Assembly (NCBI RefSeq): GCF_964355755.1
Contig: NC_092673.1
Span: 16,745,001-16,809,000 of the forward strand
Direction of reading: 5' to 3'
Origin: Antedon mediterranea
Lineage: Eukaryota; Echinodermata; Crinoidea; Comatulida; Antedonidae
Length of the DNA stretch: 64,000 nucleotides
In this document: positions 37,991 through 50,645 of the stretch, in pieces
Position numbering within the stretch: the first letter of the stretch is position 1
How the letters are laid out: the number at the start of each line of letters is the position of its first letter
Made by a program: the position numbers and the translations under genes
The notes under the pieces: generated by a model
Told to the model about the DNA's origin: nothing
The model's input: the letters and a program-made list of their open reading frames with translations, nothing else
Database searches by the model: none

Positions 37991-39693
37991 CTGAAGGAAT
38001 TCAACCTTGCTTGTCAAATGAAACGACAACATTATAGTACAGTACAGTAAATGAACTGAGATTAAATATTAAAAATAAAGAGGCAAAATACCCTTAACTG
38101 GAAGTAGTTGGAATGTCTTCCAATTTTTTTTTAACTTGTATGCTTTGTTAATTTATTATAAAAACAAAATGGGACAAAAACATATGCAAATGAGACCAGG
38201 TAAAAGGAAGTAAATAATTAAATCCTTGCGCCCTCTAATCCTTCCCCTTACCATACTAGACATAGACACAACTTTGTTGAATCTCACTGTGCTACTAAAC
38301 GGCACTTTTCTAGCCCTGTTCCATAGTTGATCCGATTATTAAATGTTTGATGAATGAATTGTTTATAGTGTTAAATTTTTTTGTACTAAACTATATATTT
38401 TTTATATGAATGAATTTTATAATGTCAATTTGGTAAATGAAATGTTTTATATTTTGATGTTTTTTCACTTTCAATTAAATTTTGTAAATTAAACTCAATT
38501 CAGTATTTATGCTGTTAATGTTATGTTTTAATGTTATTCATATTTGTTAATAAATACTAATGAATGAAAAAACATATTTGTTTGTTTGTAAGGATAGTGT
38601 TTTTGAAGGGGGTGGATTTTAACATCGAGGAGATCATTATATCAAAATGTACGTGCTAGCTATTGTTAAAAATGTATTGTATATTATAGGAATAATATCC
38701 AATCCACCAATCCAGAGAATAATAAAAGTTCTTCGATATTACACTACACAGCGATAATTGTTACGCAGACAAAAATGGTGATTGCGCCCTCTATAAAAAT
38801 TAAAGTTTAATCACCCCAACAAACCACTCGCATGTTTAATATCCTTGAAGAATGTCAAACATAAGATTAAGAAGTAAGTTTTTGTTTGCGTCATTATTAT
38901 CATACCATATCATATACGGAATTCGTTATACTATATTGTTTTAATAGCAGGTCTTTCTTCTTTTAATTTTTGGATCTTATATTCGTATCCTAGACTGCGC
39001 CTAGGCTAGGCCTCATACTCTCTCTCTAGCTAGGCTAGGCCTAGTAGTCTATTGGTATTGCTAGGGATTCCCATTGCTAGTAGTTTAGTAGGCCTAGGCC
39101 CTACCTCTAGCCTTGCTCTAGCTAACAAAGGCCTAGTAGTAGAGTAGTAGGCAGGGAGGGAGTCTCCACAACTTGCTGTTAGTTAGGGAACGGACATCAA
39201 CCCCGCAACCCCTGTCTCTGTCTGCTGGGGCTATATACCCTGGCCTTATCAATACACCAAGCCATCCATCTCGTTGGTCGAATCAGGTTTTACTTTGTTT
39301 ATGAATGGAGAAAAAATATATTATACGTAAGCTTTTTAACCACCCAATCAGAAGTGAGTTGACGTTGTTTCTATACTTGTGTCACCACATAACAAACAGG
39401 CCTTCCTGGGGTTTCCCTGATCTCACAACATGCATTCAAACACCGTGTTGTGGTCTTTCATTTAAAAAAAACACAGTGTGGTGGTCTTTTGTTTCCATGA
39501 TGCATCGAAACGACGAATGCATAGTTTGACGTAATGCGTAAAAAACTACTGAACTTTTCTATTTAATACTGAAATTTATTTTAACAATTTGAGAACTTGC
39601 AATGCACATAGAATATGATCATGGACCTATCTAATTTATAGGTCCATGGCATGATAAAGAAATTGGTACACTATTTAAAAAGTGTAATAAGGG
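37991..39693. other. Intergenic, no gene recognised
   Basis: AT-rich DNA. Near 38985-39140 it is rich in TAGGCCTA and CTAGGC words. A short hairpin with ATGGACCTAT arms lies near 39620-39648. The 74-codon ORF at 39305 has no recognisable domain. Confidence 0.5.
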
Positions 39694-41319
39694 ATCATCT
39701 CACAGTGTGTTGATTGACTTGGTACTGTAGACCATTCACTGTGGCTGCTGTGTACAATCTCACAGTGTGTAGATTGACTTGGTACTGTACACCATGCACT
39801 GTGGCTGCTGTGTACAATCTCACAGTGTGTTAATTGACTTGGTACTGTACACCATGCACTGTGGCTGCTGTGTACAATCTCACAGTGTGTTGATTGACTT
39901 GGTACTGTACACCATTCACTGTGGCTGCTGTGTATAATCTCACAGTGTGTTGATTGACTTGGTACTGTACACCATGCACTGTGGCTGCCGTGTACAATAT
40001 CACAGTGTGTTGATTGACTTGGTACTATAGACCATGCACTGTGGCTGCTGTGTACAATCTCACAGTGTGTTGATTGACTTGGTACTATACACCATGCACT
40101 GTGGCTGCTGTGTACAATCTCACAGTGTGTTGATTGACTTGGTACTGTACACCATGCACTGTGGCTGCTGTGTACAATCTCACAGTGTGTTGATTGACTT
40201 GGTACTGTACACCATGTACTGTGGCTGCCGTGCACAATCTCACAGTGTGTTGATTGACTTGGTACTGTACACCATGCACTGTGGCTGCCGTGCACAATCT
40301 CACAGTGTGTTGATTGACTTGGTACTGTACACCATGCACTGTGGCTGCTGTGTACAATCACACAGTGTGTTGATTGACTTGGTACTGTACACCATGCACT
40401 GTGGCTGCTGTGTACCATCTCACAGTGTGTTGATTGACTTGGTACTGTACACCATTCACTGTGGCTGCTGTGTGCAATCTCACAATGTGTTGATTGACTT
40501 GTAGACAGGTTCCATTTCTCAAAAAACGGCCTAGAAAACGAATCAAGAAGCATTTTTGGGTAGAAGCTGGGATCCACTTGGTTTAGGATATTTCGACCTC
40601 GCTGATTACGAATATGGCGGATCCCAAGCGAAATTCGGCCATCTAAGCCCTTAATTTGCATAATTAAAAATGGCGGCCATTTTTTATAATTACCCTATAT
40701 CTCGAGAACCACTAGTCACAGATAATTAATTTTGGTGTCAAAATGTTTTAAATATATGGTTTTATATTCACTTTAATGACACATTTTCTCAAAAAATTGA
40801 TGCAAGTCGTATTTCTGACATTTTGACCTTTGACCTTGATTTATCGTATCTCAGTAACCAATAATCGGAGAGACACGAAATAGGGCTCAAATTGTTCAGA
40901 AACTATACATTCATATTTATTATAATGAAATGTTTTTACAAAAAATGGCCGATTCTACAACTATTGACCTTTGAACTATTAGTCAAATATAATAATATAA
41001 TAATAATATAACTTTGAAAATTGTGGTCTTATGAATTTTTTTTTCTTTTTAAATTGTTTAAAACATGTGTGTTTCTATCCAGTCTAATGGCATATTTTGT
41101 ACAAGAATGGCCGATAGTATGGTTATTGACCTTTTAACTACAGCATAGGCCTACTGTATACTAAATATAATATAATTGCATAACTATGAAATTATTTATA
41201 CACAATAATAATTAGTAACATTATAAAATTCACTGCCATCAAATATGATGTGTTATGATTTATATAGATTTAAAAAGGAATTTGAATACGCAAGTTACAT
41301 TTTTTGAAATTTGAAATTT

Positions 41320-41935
41320 GAAATTACCTGCCATCAATATGATGGAGTGTGCTTATAGATTTTCTAAAATGTGAACATGTCAGCTACATTTGGAAATTAC
41401 CTGCCATCAATATGATGGATTATGATTATAGATTTAAATAAAAATTTGAACACGTAACCTACATTAGAAAATTACCTGCTATCAATATGATGGATTATGA
41501 TTATAGATTTAAAAAAGAATTTGAACACGTCAGCTACATTTGGAAATTTGGAAATTACCTGCCATCAATATGATGGATTATGATTGTATAGTACCTGCCA
41601 TCAATATGATGGATTATGATTATAGAATTAAAAAAGAATTTGAACACGTCAGCTACATTTGGAAATTGGGAAATTACCTGCCATCAATATGATGGATTAT
41701 GATTATAGATTTTAAAAAGAATTTGAACACGTAAGCTACATTTGGAAATTTGGAAATTACCTGCCATCAATATGATGGATTATGATTGTATAGTACCTGC
41801 CATCAATATGATGGATTATGATTATAGATTTAAAAAAGAATTTGAACACGTAAGCTACATTTGAAAATTACTTGCCATCAATATGATGGATTATGATTGT
41901 ATAGATTTAAAAGAAAATGTGAACACGTACGTAAG
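41320..41935. repeat. Palindrome-bearing minisatellite, left arm
   Basis: About nine copies of the near-palindrome CCATCAATATGATGG spaced 40-90 bp apart, alternating with GATTATAGATTTAAAAAAGA and GAACACGT. The complementary array with fewer copies is at 43500-43865 in the right arm. Confidence 0.85.
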
Positions 41936-42061
41936 CTACATTTGGAATGAACATGTTAAGGGCATCAGTTAAGATCATTCATGCAAAGGTTTCCGTCATC
42001 TTTAGCGTTGTTACAGCGGCATAAAGCTGTACATGGTAGTTTTGACTTCTTGCACCTACAT

Positions 42062-42274
42062 CTATTGGCAGGTTATGTATCGTGTCTTGCATCCACAATA
42101 AATCATCTCTAACGAAGCAGTAGGAATAGCTTCATTTTTCAGAAGCACTGGTTGAAGTTTACCATTAGATAGCTCCCAACCAAAATATGTTGGTGATGGC
42201 AAATGCTGGATTGGCGATACAGCTTTTTTCCATACGAGTGCTTGGAAGTGTGCTCTTTTTATATGTTGGTGCAC
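42062..42274 (-). pseudogene. Transposon protein C-terminal fragment, left arm
   Basis: Encodes HIKRAHFQALVWKKA, SPTYFGWELSNGKLQP and LEMIYCGCKTR. After a frameshift the minus strand continues with a Cys-rich tail (CRCKKSKLPCTALCRC). This tail is common to proteins carried by repeats in many marine invertebrates. Function unknown; Cys spacing suggests metal binding. Confidence 0.65.
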
Positions 42275-42310
42275 TGCATCGCTTGTTGGAGGTAATGCCT
42301 TTTTTTTTTA

Positions 42311-43090
42311 AAGCCTAACTTTATTGGTACTTTTAACTTGACCAACACCGTAAACGTAGCAAATGAATCTTTCCGATTTCATAATAACTTGGTCACTGAT
42401 AGGTTTTCTCCCAGGTCTTTAATTAGTTCATACCTTTTTTTAATACTTCCCATGCCGATGCCTTTGAGTGACCACTTAGATATGAGCAGTGAAGAGTTAA
42501 ATTACTGTATGTATGTATTAATATAATTTAACTCTTCCCTGGATATGAGGTAGTATCGCATCCACTAATAGTGTGGAATGGAATCAGTGCTTTTGCAGAA
42601 CCCTCGGGCAAGGCTTGAAAAATGTCTTTTATAGATACTTTCTTTTTTTGGATGTCCCTGTCATCATCCATTTGGATACCATGCTTTGGTAGTGAGACAC
42701 TAGAATCACTAGTACGTCTGTATCCCTAGAAGCAACTACAACTGTGTCGTATCGGACATTGGCAGCATGACAAGTCTCGTGTCCGATTCTTCATGGTCTG
42801 ACCAGAGACAACGTATTCGTGTACAATTTTGATGATTTAACAACTGATTCTTTCATAAATCCACCAGCTGTGACAATTTCTTTGTCTATAGGAGCTTGAC
42901 GAATCAACTCCTCTGATAGAAATCGTGTCAGATCTGCATTATTATCTTGTAATGCCAACAAGTTTGACCAGCAATTTGGCAGCGGTATTTCACCACTTTC
43001 TATAATTCGACGAATTGGTCTCTGTGTTTTGGTTCATCTTTGTCTGGTGGTGTCCTTTATCGACAGTTTTAAGTTAGGCATGCCATGTTA
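42311..43090 (-). pseudogene. Transposon protein core fragment, spacer
   Basis: The minus strand carries VVVASRDTDVLVILVSH (near 42.72 kb) and LIPFHTISGCDTTSY (near 42.56 kb), separated by frameshifts. The DTDVL and HxISGCDTT motifs are found in transposon-borne proteins with a nuclease-like (XPG/asteroid-type) region; that link is from memory. It lies upstream of the C-terminal fragment in the same direction, so the left arm plus spacer form one decayed gene. Confidence 0.55.
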
Positions 43091-43124
43091 AAAAAAAAAA
43101 AAATTACCTCCAACAAGCGATGCA

Positions 43125-43337
43125 GTGCACCAGCATCATATAAAAAGAGCACACTTCCAAGCACTCGTATTGAAAAAAGCTGTATCGCCAATCCAGCATT
43201 TGCCATCACCAACATATTTTGGTTGGGAGCTATCTAATGGTAAACTTCAACCAGTGCTTCTGAAAAATGAAGCTATTCCTACTGCTTCGTTAGAGATGAT
43301 TTATTGTGGATGCAAGACACGATGCATAACCATATAG
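43125..43337 (+). pseudogene. Transposon protein C-terminal fragment, right arm
   Basis: Inverted duplicate of the left-arm fragment with a few substitutions (LVLKKA for LVWKKA, CKTRCIT for CKTRYIT). The Cys tail follows near 43338-43400, also frameshifted. It lacks the upstream part of the gene. Confidence 0.65.
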
Positions 43338-45254
43338 ATGTAGGTGCAAAAAGTCAAAACTACCATGTACAGCTTTAATATGCTACTGTAACAACGCTAA
43401 AGATGACGGAAACCTTTGCATGAATGATCAAAACTGATGCCCTTAACATGTTCATTCCCAATGTAGCTTACGTGTTCACTATTCTTTCAAACCTATACAA
43501 TTATAATCCATCATATTGATGGCAGGTAATTTCCAAATTTCCAAATGTGGCTGACGTGTTCAAATTCTTTTTTAATTCTATAATCATAATCCATCATATT
43601 GATGGCTGGTACTATACAATCATAATCCATCATATTGATGGCAGGTAATTTCCAAATGTAGCTGACGTGTTCAAATCCTTTTTTAAATCTATAATCATAA
43701 TCCATCATATTGATGGCAGGTAATTTTCTAATGTAGCTTATGTGTTCAAATTCTTTTTTAAATCTATAATCATAATCCATCATATTGATGGCAGGTAATT
43801 TCCAAATGTAGCTGACATGTTCACATTTAAAAAAATCTATAATCATACTCCATCATATTGATGGCAGGTAATTTTAAATTTCAACAAATGTAACTTGCGT
43901 GTTCAATTTTTTTTTAAATCTATATAAATCATAACACATCATATTTGATGGCAGTGAATTTTATAATTTTACTAATTATTATTGAGTATAAATAATTTCA
44001 TAGTTATGCAATTATATTATATTATATTCAGTATACAGTAGGCCTATGCTGTAGTTTAAAGGTCAATAACCATACTATCGGCCATTCTTGTACAAAATGT
44101 GCCATTAGACTGTATAGAAACACACATGTTTTAAACAATTTAAAAAGAAAAAAAAATTCATAAGACCACAATTTTCAAAGTTATATTATTATTATATTAT
44201 TATATTTGACTAATAGTTCAAAGGTCAATAGTTGTAGAATCGGCCATTTTTTGTAAAAACATTTCATTATAATAAATAAGAATGTATAGTTTCTGAACAA
44301 TTTGAGCCCTATTTCGTGTCTCTCCGATTATTGGTTACTGAGATACGATAAATCAAGGTCAAAGGTCAAAATGTCAGAAATACGACTTGCATCAATTTTT
44401 TGAGAAAATGTGTCATTAAAGTGAATATAAAAACATATATTTAAAACATTTTGACACCAAAATTAATTATCTGTGACTAGTGGTTCTCGAGATATAGGGT
44501 AATTATAAAAAATGGCCGCCATTTTTAATTATGCAAATTAAGGGCTTAGATGGCCGAATTTCGCTTGGGATCCGCCATATTCGTAATCAGCGAGGTCGAA
44601 ATATCCTAAATCAAGTGGATCCCAGCTTCTACCCAAAAATGCTTCTTACATCATATTTCAGAGGAAATAGAACTTGTCTATTGGTACTGTAGACCATGCA
44701 CTGTGGCTGCTGTGTACAATCTCACAGTGTGTTGATTGACTTGGTACTGTACACCATGCACTGTGGCTGCTGTGTACAATCTCACAGTGTGTTGATTGAC
44801 TTGGTACTGTACACCATGCACTGTGGCTGCCGTGCACAATCTCACAGTGTGTTGATTGACTTGGTACTGTAGACCATGCACTGTGGCTGCTGTGTACAAT
44901 CTCACAGTGTGTTGATTGACTTGGTACTGTACACCTTGCACTGTGGCTGCTGTGTACAATCTCACAGTTTGTTGATTGACTTGGTACTGTACACCATGCA
45001 CTGTGGCTACTGTGTACAATCTCACAGTGTGTTGATTGACTTGGTACTATAGACCATGCACTGTGGCTGCTGTGTACAATCTCACAGTGTGTTGATTGAC
45101 TTGGTACTGTACACCATGCACTGTGGCTGCTGTGTACAATCTCACAGTGTGTTGATTGACTTGGTACTGTACACCATGCACTGTGGCTGCTGTGTACAAT
45201 CTCACAGTGTGTTGATTGACTTGGTACTGTACACCATGCACTGTGGCTGCTGTG

Positions 45255-46153
45255 AGTACAGTACATGCCGTATCTGAATTTCCTCAACTCAGGATGAATG
45301 CCACTATACATTTATGATACAGTTTTGTCACAATTGTGTGCATTAACTATTATTACGTTATCAGATTTGTGATTTGTGATATGCATTATTTGTACTGACA
45401 AGTATCTGTCATCTATTATCATATCAATTGTCTGGTAAAATTGTCAACTAGATGTTGTCTTATGATTACCTCATCCTTTGGAAAGGACATAAAGTTGTGA
45501 ACAACATAAATAAACATTTTATATGTCAAGTAGGATAATTATAGGTGCTGTGCTGTACTATGGCTACTGTAAATCTGAATTCAGTTTACAGTTACACCGT
45601 CGAAAATACTTTTTATTTTTTTGTTTTATTGACATTAATTTATTGTGACTTAAAAGTTTAATTTGTTTAAAAGAATATTACTATTTCTAATGTACAGTTT
45701 ACTACAAAGGATTGTGTTGTTGTTTTTATGTGTTAGATTGTACACATAAGGCATGTGCATTGTTACCTCACAAAATAAAACTGATAGGAAATTTAATTTC
45801 ATTATGCAATTATTTTATCTTAATTAGTCAGTAAAACATTTTTTCATGGCTTAGACTTAGAGCACTCTTCATACTAATGGAGATTTTGATGTATAAGTTT
45901 CATCCGATTAACAAATGGTAACATGCAATGACAGTTGACAAACATTTTGTGGTTTTAATAAATGAAATAATTTATTATATAATATAGAGTAAATTACACA
46001 GAAAAAGTAATGTGATGATGTGTGTTTGCCTAGCCTTTGTTTACTGTGCACTTTCACCTTGGCTGGAAAACCCCAGGGCAATTTACAGTCATTGTTGTCT
46101 TTCAGGTTTAGACACGCAAGTGACTATTAATCAGACCAAAACTGGTCAAACTA
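45255..46153. other. Intergenic, no gene recognised
   Basis: No splice-supported exon, RNA gene or transposon end was recognised. Confidence 0.4.
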
Positions 46154-47309
46154 ACATTACTATTTGTATGCCTAGTGACATTATTGACATAATTTCATAA
46201 ACATCTTCATGTCGTACAACTACTCGTAACATTTTTCTCAACTTTCTATCATCTAAAAGTCGTAGTTAGTCATGCCTCAGGTCACATTCTATGGTCACCG
46301 TACAGGTAGGCTACTACATTAGTACTTCTATGAATGGATGACTAGCCGGTGACAATAACGCTAGTTGGTCATACCCAGTACCGTTTTGATTTTACGATCA
46401 TTCGGGAAACCACCTCACGACGATTATACAGGCCTAGGAGCCGACATAGATCTCTAGTGGGATCTAACCGTCATAAGTCATTCCTCACATTCAAAATCTA
46501 TTCTTTTAATTAACAAACATTTCCTTTTTCTACATTCTATACTACTTTTTTATATTCTACCATATTATATACCTATGTTATATTTTCGATCTTCTACTAC
46601 TATGTACGATACACTTTATAAACATACACTATTGTACAACTCTGCATCACGCACATCGTACGCAAGCATTTCATTCTATTACGCGCACGCACTAATATCG
46701 AACATAGAGTATTTTAAACTAAAACCATACAACAACAAGACATCCACCGATTCAGTTCAAAACCATTTTAAGGTAAATTTTTAATTAATTATTTTCTATC
46801 CACTCTACCATTTTCATATAAAGATACCATGGAACCACGTCAGGTCAAGTTCAATATTGAATATCGAAACGTGGCAGGCTATATGGCGCTTGACCTTTGA
46901 CAAGATCGCCTAAAATTTATAATTTAAATCTACGATACTTAGTATTGTATATTCAGGAATAGCCGCTCCATAGTCTCTTTGCTTTTCTTCCTTATATCTT
47001 ATTCTTATTAACTCAAAATTATTTTTACTAACAAACATTACTATTTGTATGCCTAGTGTGTAAACCTTATTGACATAATTTCATAAACATCTTCATGTCG
47101 TACAACTACTCGTAACATTTTTCTCAACTTTCTATCATCTAAAAGTCGTAGTTAGTCATGCCTCGGGTCACATTCTATGGTCACCGTACAGGTAGGCTAC
47201 TACATTAGTACTTCTATGAATGGATGACTAGCCGGTGACAATAACGCTAGTTGGTCATACCCAGTACCGTTTTGATTTTACGATCATTCGGGAAACCACC
47301 TCACAACGA
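46154..47309. repeat. Pair of direct repeats of about 270 bp
   Basis: 46154-46423 and 47035-47309 are nearly identical (ACATTACTATTTGTATGCCT, CACCGTACAGGTAGGCTACT, CATTCGGGAAACCACCTCAC), 881 bp apart. The roughly 610 bp between them shows no protease, polymerase or gag motif. It could be a segmental duplication or a very small LTR-type element; TG...CA ends were not found. Confidence 0.7.
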
Positions 47310-47354
47310 AAATCTATTAACAGCTGCATGTGAGTTTGTTCTCTGTTTATATAA

Positions 47355-47567
47355 AATCTTTTATTTTCCATTGAATAGGCTGACATGCAAGACTGATTTA
47401 GGAAGTCATGTGACACACAGAACACAGCACACTTTGCATAACAATAAACACCTTGTAGGCGGTTAGCGTCCTTTGATGTAGAGCTGTACAATCCCATTGC
47501 TTACCAGGAGGAGATGGAGCGTTCGTTTTAGACATTCATAACCATGATTGTGTAATTTAATTCATTA
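47355..47567 (+). promoter_or_regulatory. Gene B promoter and first non-coding exon (shared module)
   Basis: Homologous to 8380-8585 upstream of gene A, with small indels. The 5'UTR exon would end at ATTAGT|GTGAG (donor at 47570). The ATG at 47514 gives only a five-codon frame. A transposon has inserted exactly at this donor. Confidence 0.55.
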
Positions 47568-47574
47568 GTGTGAG

Positions 47575-49736
47575 CATGGATTAAAGAATAGAAGGATATG
47601 CATCAACGTGAGATCAAGGGTTCCTTGACTCTCGCCGACAGACCGCGGACCGCCCACAATGTTACAGTTTAATTAACCGCATGGTAACAACGAAACGAAC
47701 GAAACGGTCGCATGCCTAATATATTGTTTACTGCACATGTGCAACGACATTTAACCTTGTTGACTACGCTTCTTTCGCGCGTTCTTTGTTGCACTGTATG
47801 TATTCATACATATTTGAACAGTATAATCAGTGGCGTAACGGCTATGTGCGCTCACTGGCTAAACCGAAGCTTGGGGCCCATGAGCAGTGCCCAGAGGAAC
47901 AGGCATAAAATATGTTGAAAATGCTAAAAACGTCCGAGGCCTCGATCTTTGAAACTTGGAGGGCCACTTAGGTTTCCTAAACAAGTGGCTTCAGGCCTCT
48001 GCCTCACGCCAATGAGTATAATGTTTATTGAAAACAGTTATTAAATTACATTGTATGTTATTGTGAAGACCCTAGTGTAGGCCTACTTCATTAATATACC
48101 AGATAAAAACAATACTATATTGTTATTGGCTTAGAATTGTAGATGCTATAATTTTAATTAGTATAGGTTTCTGCCGCGATTGATCTACGCTAATGTTTTA
48201 GGCCTATGACATTAAAGTAGCATTTTATGACCTGTAGTAGCCCTACATCTGAGACAATAACTATTTATTTGTTGTCTCAGCCTACATGTAAAATTACAAA
48301 ATCAGCAAGGATACTAGGCCTAGGCCTTCTAGGCTTACTAGTAAACCATATGATTTGCCGACATTGATACTGCCTAGGTAGGCCTATGCTAATCTTAAGT
48401 GTAGTAGATACAACGTGTAATCATGATCTATATACAGTAGAACCTCCATTTTACGTATGGTACGGGACCGAAAGGCGTACGTAAAACAAGGGATTCGTAA
48501 AATCAAGATTGACCTTAAATTGACCCCAAATACGTAGAGATCGTAGCTAGCCGTATTTGCCTACTTCTGTACTGTGTACAGTATGCGTCACTAGCTTAGC
48601 TAGGCCTAGGCTATTCAGGCTAGGCTAGCAGGCCTAGCAAGATGTGAGGCCTAACTAGAAAAGTACAGTATATACAGGCTGTGCGATGTTTAAATAAAGT
48701 GTAAAATATAATTGTTTTCTATCAATAAAAACAGTCGCTGCTTTAGGGGGAATGCACATGCGTAGCTTGTTCCCCACACAGCAGAATTCCTCACACAGCC
48801 ATGATTGTGGCTTTGTGTGCTTTGTTGTTGTTAAATTGCGCCCTCAATGTAAGAAAATGATGACGTCATCGGTTATTTTAAGCGTACGTAAAATCGAGGG
48901 AACGTAAAATCAGGGTACGTAAAACACAGGTTCTACTGTACTCACCGTTGTCTTACTTCTTGTGTGAATAATAATAGGTACTTCGTTTGTTCGTGATCAA
49001 GTTTGCCCTGCGTGTACTTTTCAAAACGACCGCTAGGTAACGAATCGCAACTATACATAGCCAGCCAATCCCGGATCAGGGATCGCTGTTTTCATTCAAT
49101 TAGACCCGGTGATTGGATGTGATGTGGATGACATAACCACTAGCCAATCATCAGGCACTACAATTTAAATAATCACATCGATAATTAAGGAGATTTATGA
49201 AGAAACCACTGCTTAGCCATATATTAAAAACACGATTGTTGTATGGGTGAACACTGGCCACGCTAATAACAACATACATGGTCAAATGCATAATTTAATA
49301 TTCTATAGATTAACGCAATTTTTAATGACAGAAGATGGCAGGCAAATAATGATAATTCAAATATAAAAATTGCATATTTTATTAATATTACCAACTACTT
49401 AAAATTACCAGTCGTAAGAAAGTGAACTTTTCGTAGTCCGATTGTGATGAAACTAAAACAGAATTATTCAGCAATATATTTTTGTTGTCAATTAATCATC
49501 GAGGCAGACATGTCAATAGAACATTCAGACTGCGCATACGATTTCTACATGGTTACGTTTTGGTCTAAAAAAATGTAACAGTTGATTCGCAGCGTTTTAC
49601 AGAGGGCCGCGGTTAGAGTCACAGAGTTCAATGAGTGTGTTTGTTTGATTGGCAGCAGTGCTTTAGTATAGGCAAGCGCGTTGTAAAATCGTTTGATGTC
49701 ACCGTCGATGCATATCCTTCTATTCTTTAATCCATG
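47575..49736. mobile_element. 2.16-kb DNA transposon inserted at the gene B leader splice donor
   Basis: Perfect 30-bp inverted ends starting CATGGATTAAAGAATAGAAG and a 7-bp target duplication GTGTGAG (47568-47574 and 49737-49743). No transposase is visible, and a pogo-like MITE is nested inside. Both copies of the duplicated target keep a usable GTGAG donor, so leader splicing may survive the insertion. A 7-bp duplication does not settle the superfamily. Confidence 0.85.
48435..48938. mobile_element. Tc1/pogo-like MITE
   Basis: Ends CAGTAGAACCTCCATTTTAC and TACGTAAAACACAGGTTCTACTG flanked by TA on both sides. Internal TACGTAAAATC-type words repeat near both ends. CAGTAGAACCT with TA duplications is characteristic of pogo/Tigger elements. 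Confidence 0.8.
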
Positions 49737-50623
49737 GTGTGAGTTATATTATTTGTTTTTATTTCATTACAGCAAATTTTAGGCTAATTTTACTTTTTGT
49801 AGTAATATGAAGGTTAATAAAAAGCTAGTCAAACAATAATACAATAACAATGTACGTTGGATTATAGTAAACATTAGCCAAAACAGGGTTCATTTATCCA
49901 GCAGAAGTATGTCGTGTGGTTTGATATGCTAAAGGCAAATTTACACAGACGAGCGGTAAAGGTGAGCGGAAAACTCACAACAGGATAGAAACAGATTTGA
50001 TTTTGTAAAAATACCGCGCGGTAATTATGGATTCTGGCCAACCACCGAGATGATTGAAATGACATCATCTATCATATTAACAACTTTTTTTGCTCGAGTC
50101 TGTCGATTCAAAGCCGACAATAAATACGAGTGCTGTAGTAGGCCTAGCCTAGTTTTGGAATTTCTTACTCAGAAATATAAACAACTATGACGTGACTGTA
50201 TAAGGATAGTGAAAAGAAAATATACATTTATAATGTTATTAGGCAAAAAGTCAAAACTTAGGCCTGTGTGTGCTAGGCCTACTGACAGTCAGGTCCATGC
50301 TCCAACTTTACGATTTTATTTTCTAATGTTTGGAACTTTTTCAGTGGTGGAGTTTTTTTAACGGTGACTTCAAACATATGATTCAAGAATACTGTGTAAT
50401 TGAAGTTTACAAATCTTTTATTTAAATCTGTGCTATTCTTTTGGCTCACAAATTACCAGTATGCAGTTGAGTCAAATAGAATGTTCAAGTTTGGTGATAT
50501 GATTAAATGCCATGTAGAGAATTTTGATAGTAAATTAATGTTATAATTCAATTTATTTGGATTTTTCTAATATTTATATACTATAACTTTGCATAAAGTA
50601 CATAAATGGTTTGTTTTTTACAG

Positions 50624-50645
50624 AAAGTCATTTGGATGAAAAGTA
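50624..50645 (+). promoter_or_regulatory. Gene B 5'UTR with overlapping uORF
   Basis: The acceptor TTTTTTACAG precedes 50624. A short out-of-frame uORF (ATG 50636, TAA ending 50659) overlaps the main start at 50646. An in-frame TGA at 50637-50639 fixes the main start. The overlap should reduce initiation at 50646 unless scanning leaks; this is inferred. Confidence 0.55.

Larger units (their letters stand above)
40502..44680. mobile_element. Long-inverted-repeat (foldback-like) transposon
   Basis: Ends TAGACAGGTTCCATTTCTC and its diverged complement (GAACTTGTCTA). The arms, about 1.8 kb left (to about 42310) and 1.6 kb right (from about 43090), are reverse complements around a spacer of about 0.8 kb. 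The satellite word TTG flanks both ends, a 3-bp target duplication. Each arm contains a minisatellite and a fragment of the same coding sequence. The arms differ in minisatellite copy number and by point changes. Confidence 0.85.
39694..45254. repeat. 60-bp satellite array, split in two
   Basis: Left block 39694-40500 (about 13 units) and right block 44681-45254 (about 9 units) consist of the same 60-bp unit in the same orientation (GATTGACTTGGTACTGTACA, CCATGCACTGTGGCTGCTGT, GTACAATCTCACAGTGTGTT). The 4.2-kb element between them interrupts one original array. Because 60 is a multiple of 3, several frames stay open; these are not considered genes. Confidence 0.95.

Noticed and set aside
39675-40661. 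328-codon ORF of 20-residue repeats (HCEIVHSSHSAWCTVPSQST) and its overlapping frames
   Set aside because: Product of a 60-bp satellite whose period is a multiple of 3; several frames on both strands stay open, and the same holds at 44658-45311.
43511-43846. 111-codon ORF with repeated ICKLPAINMMDYDYR-like units
   Set aside because: Translation of the palindromic minisatellite in the right arm of the foldback element.
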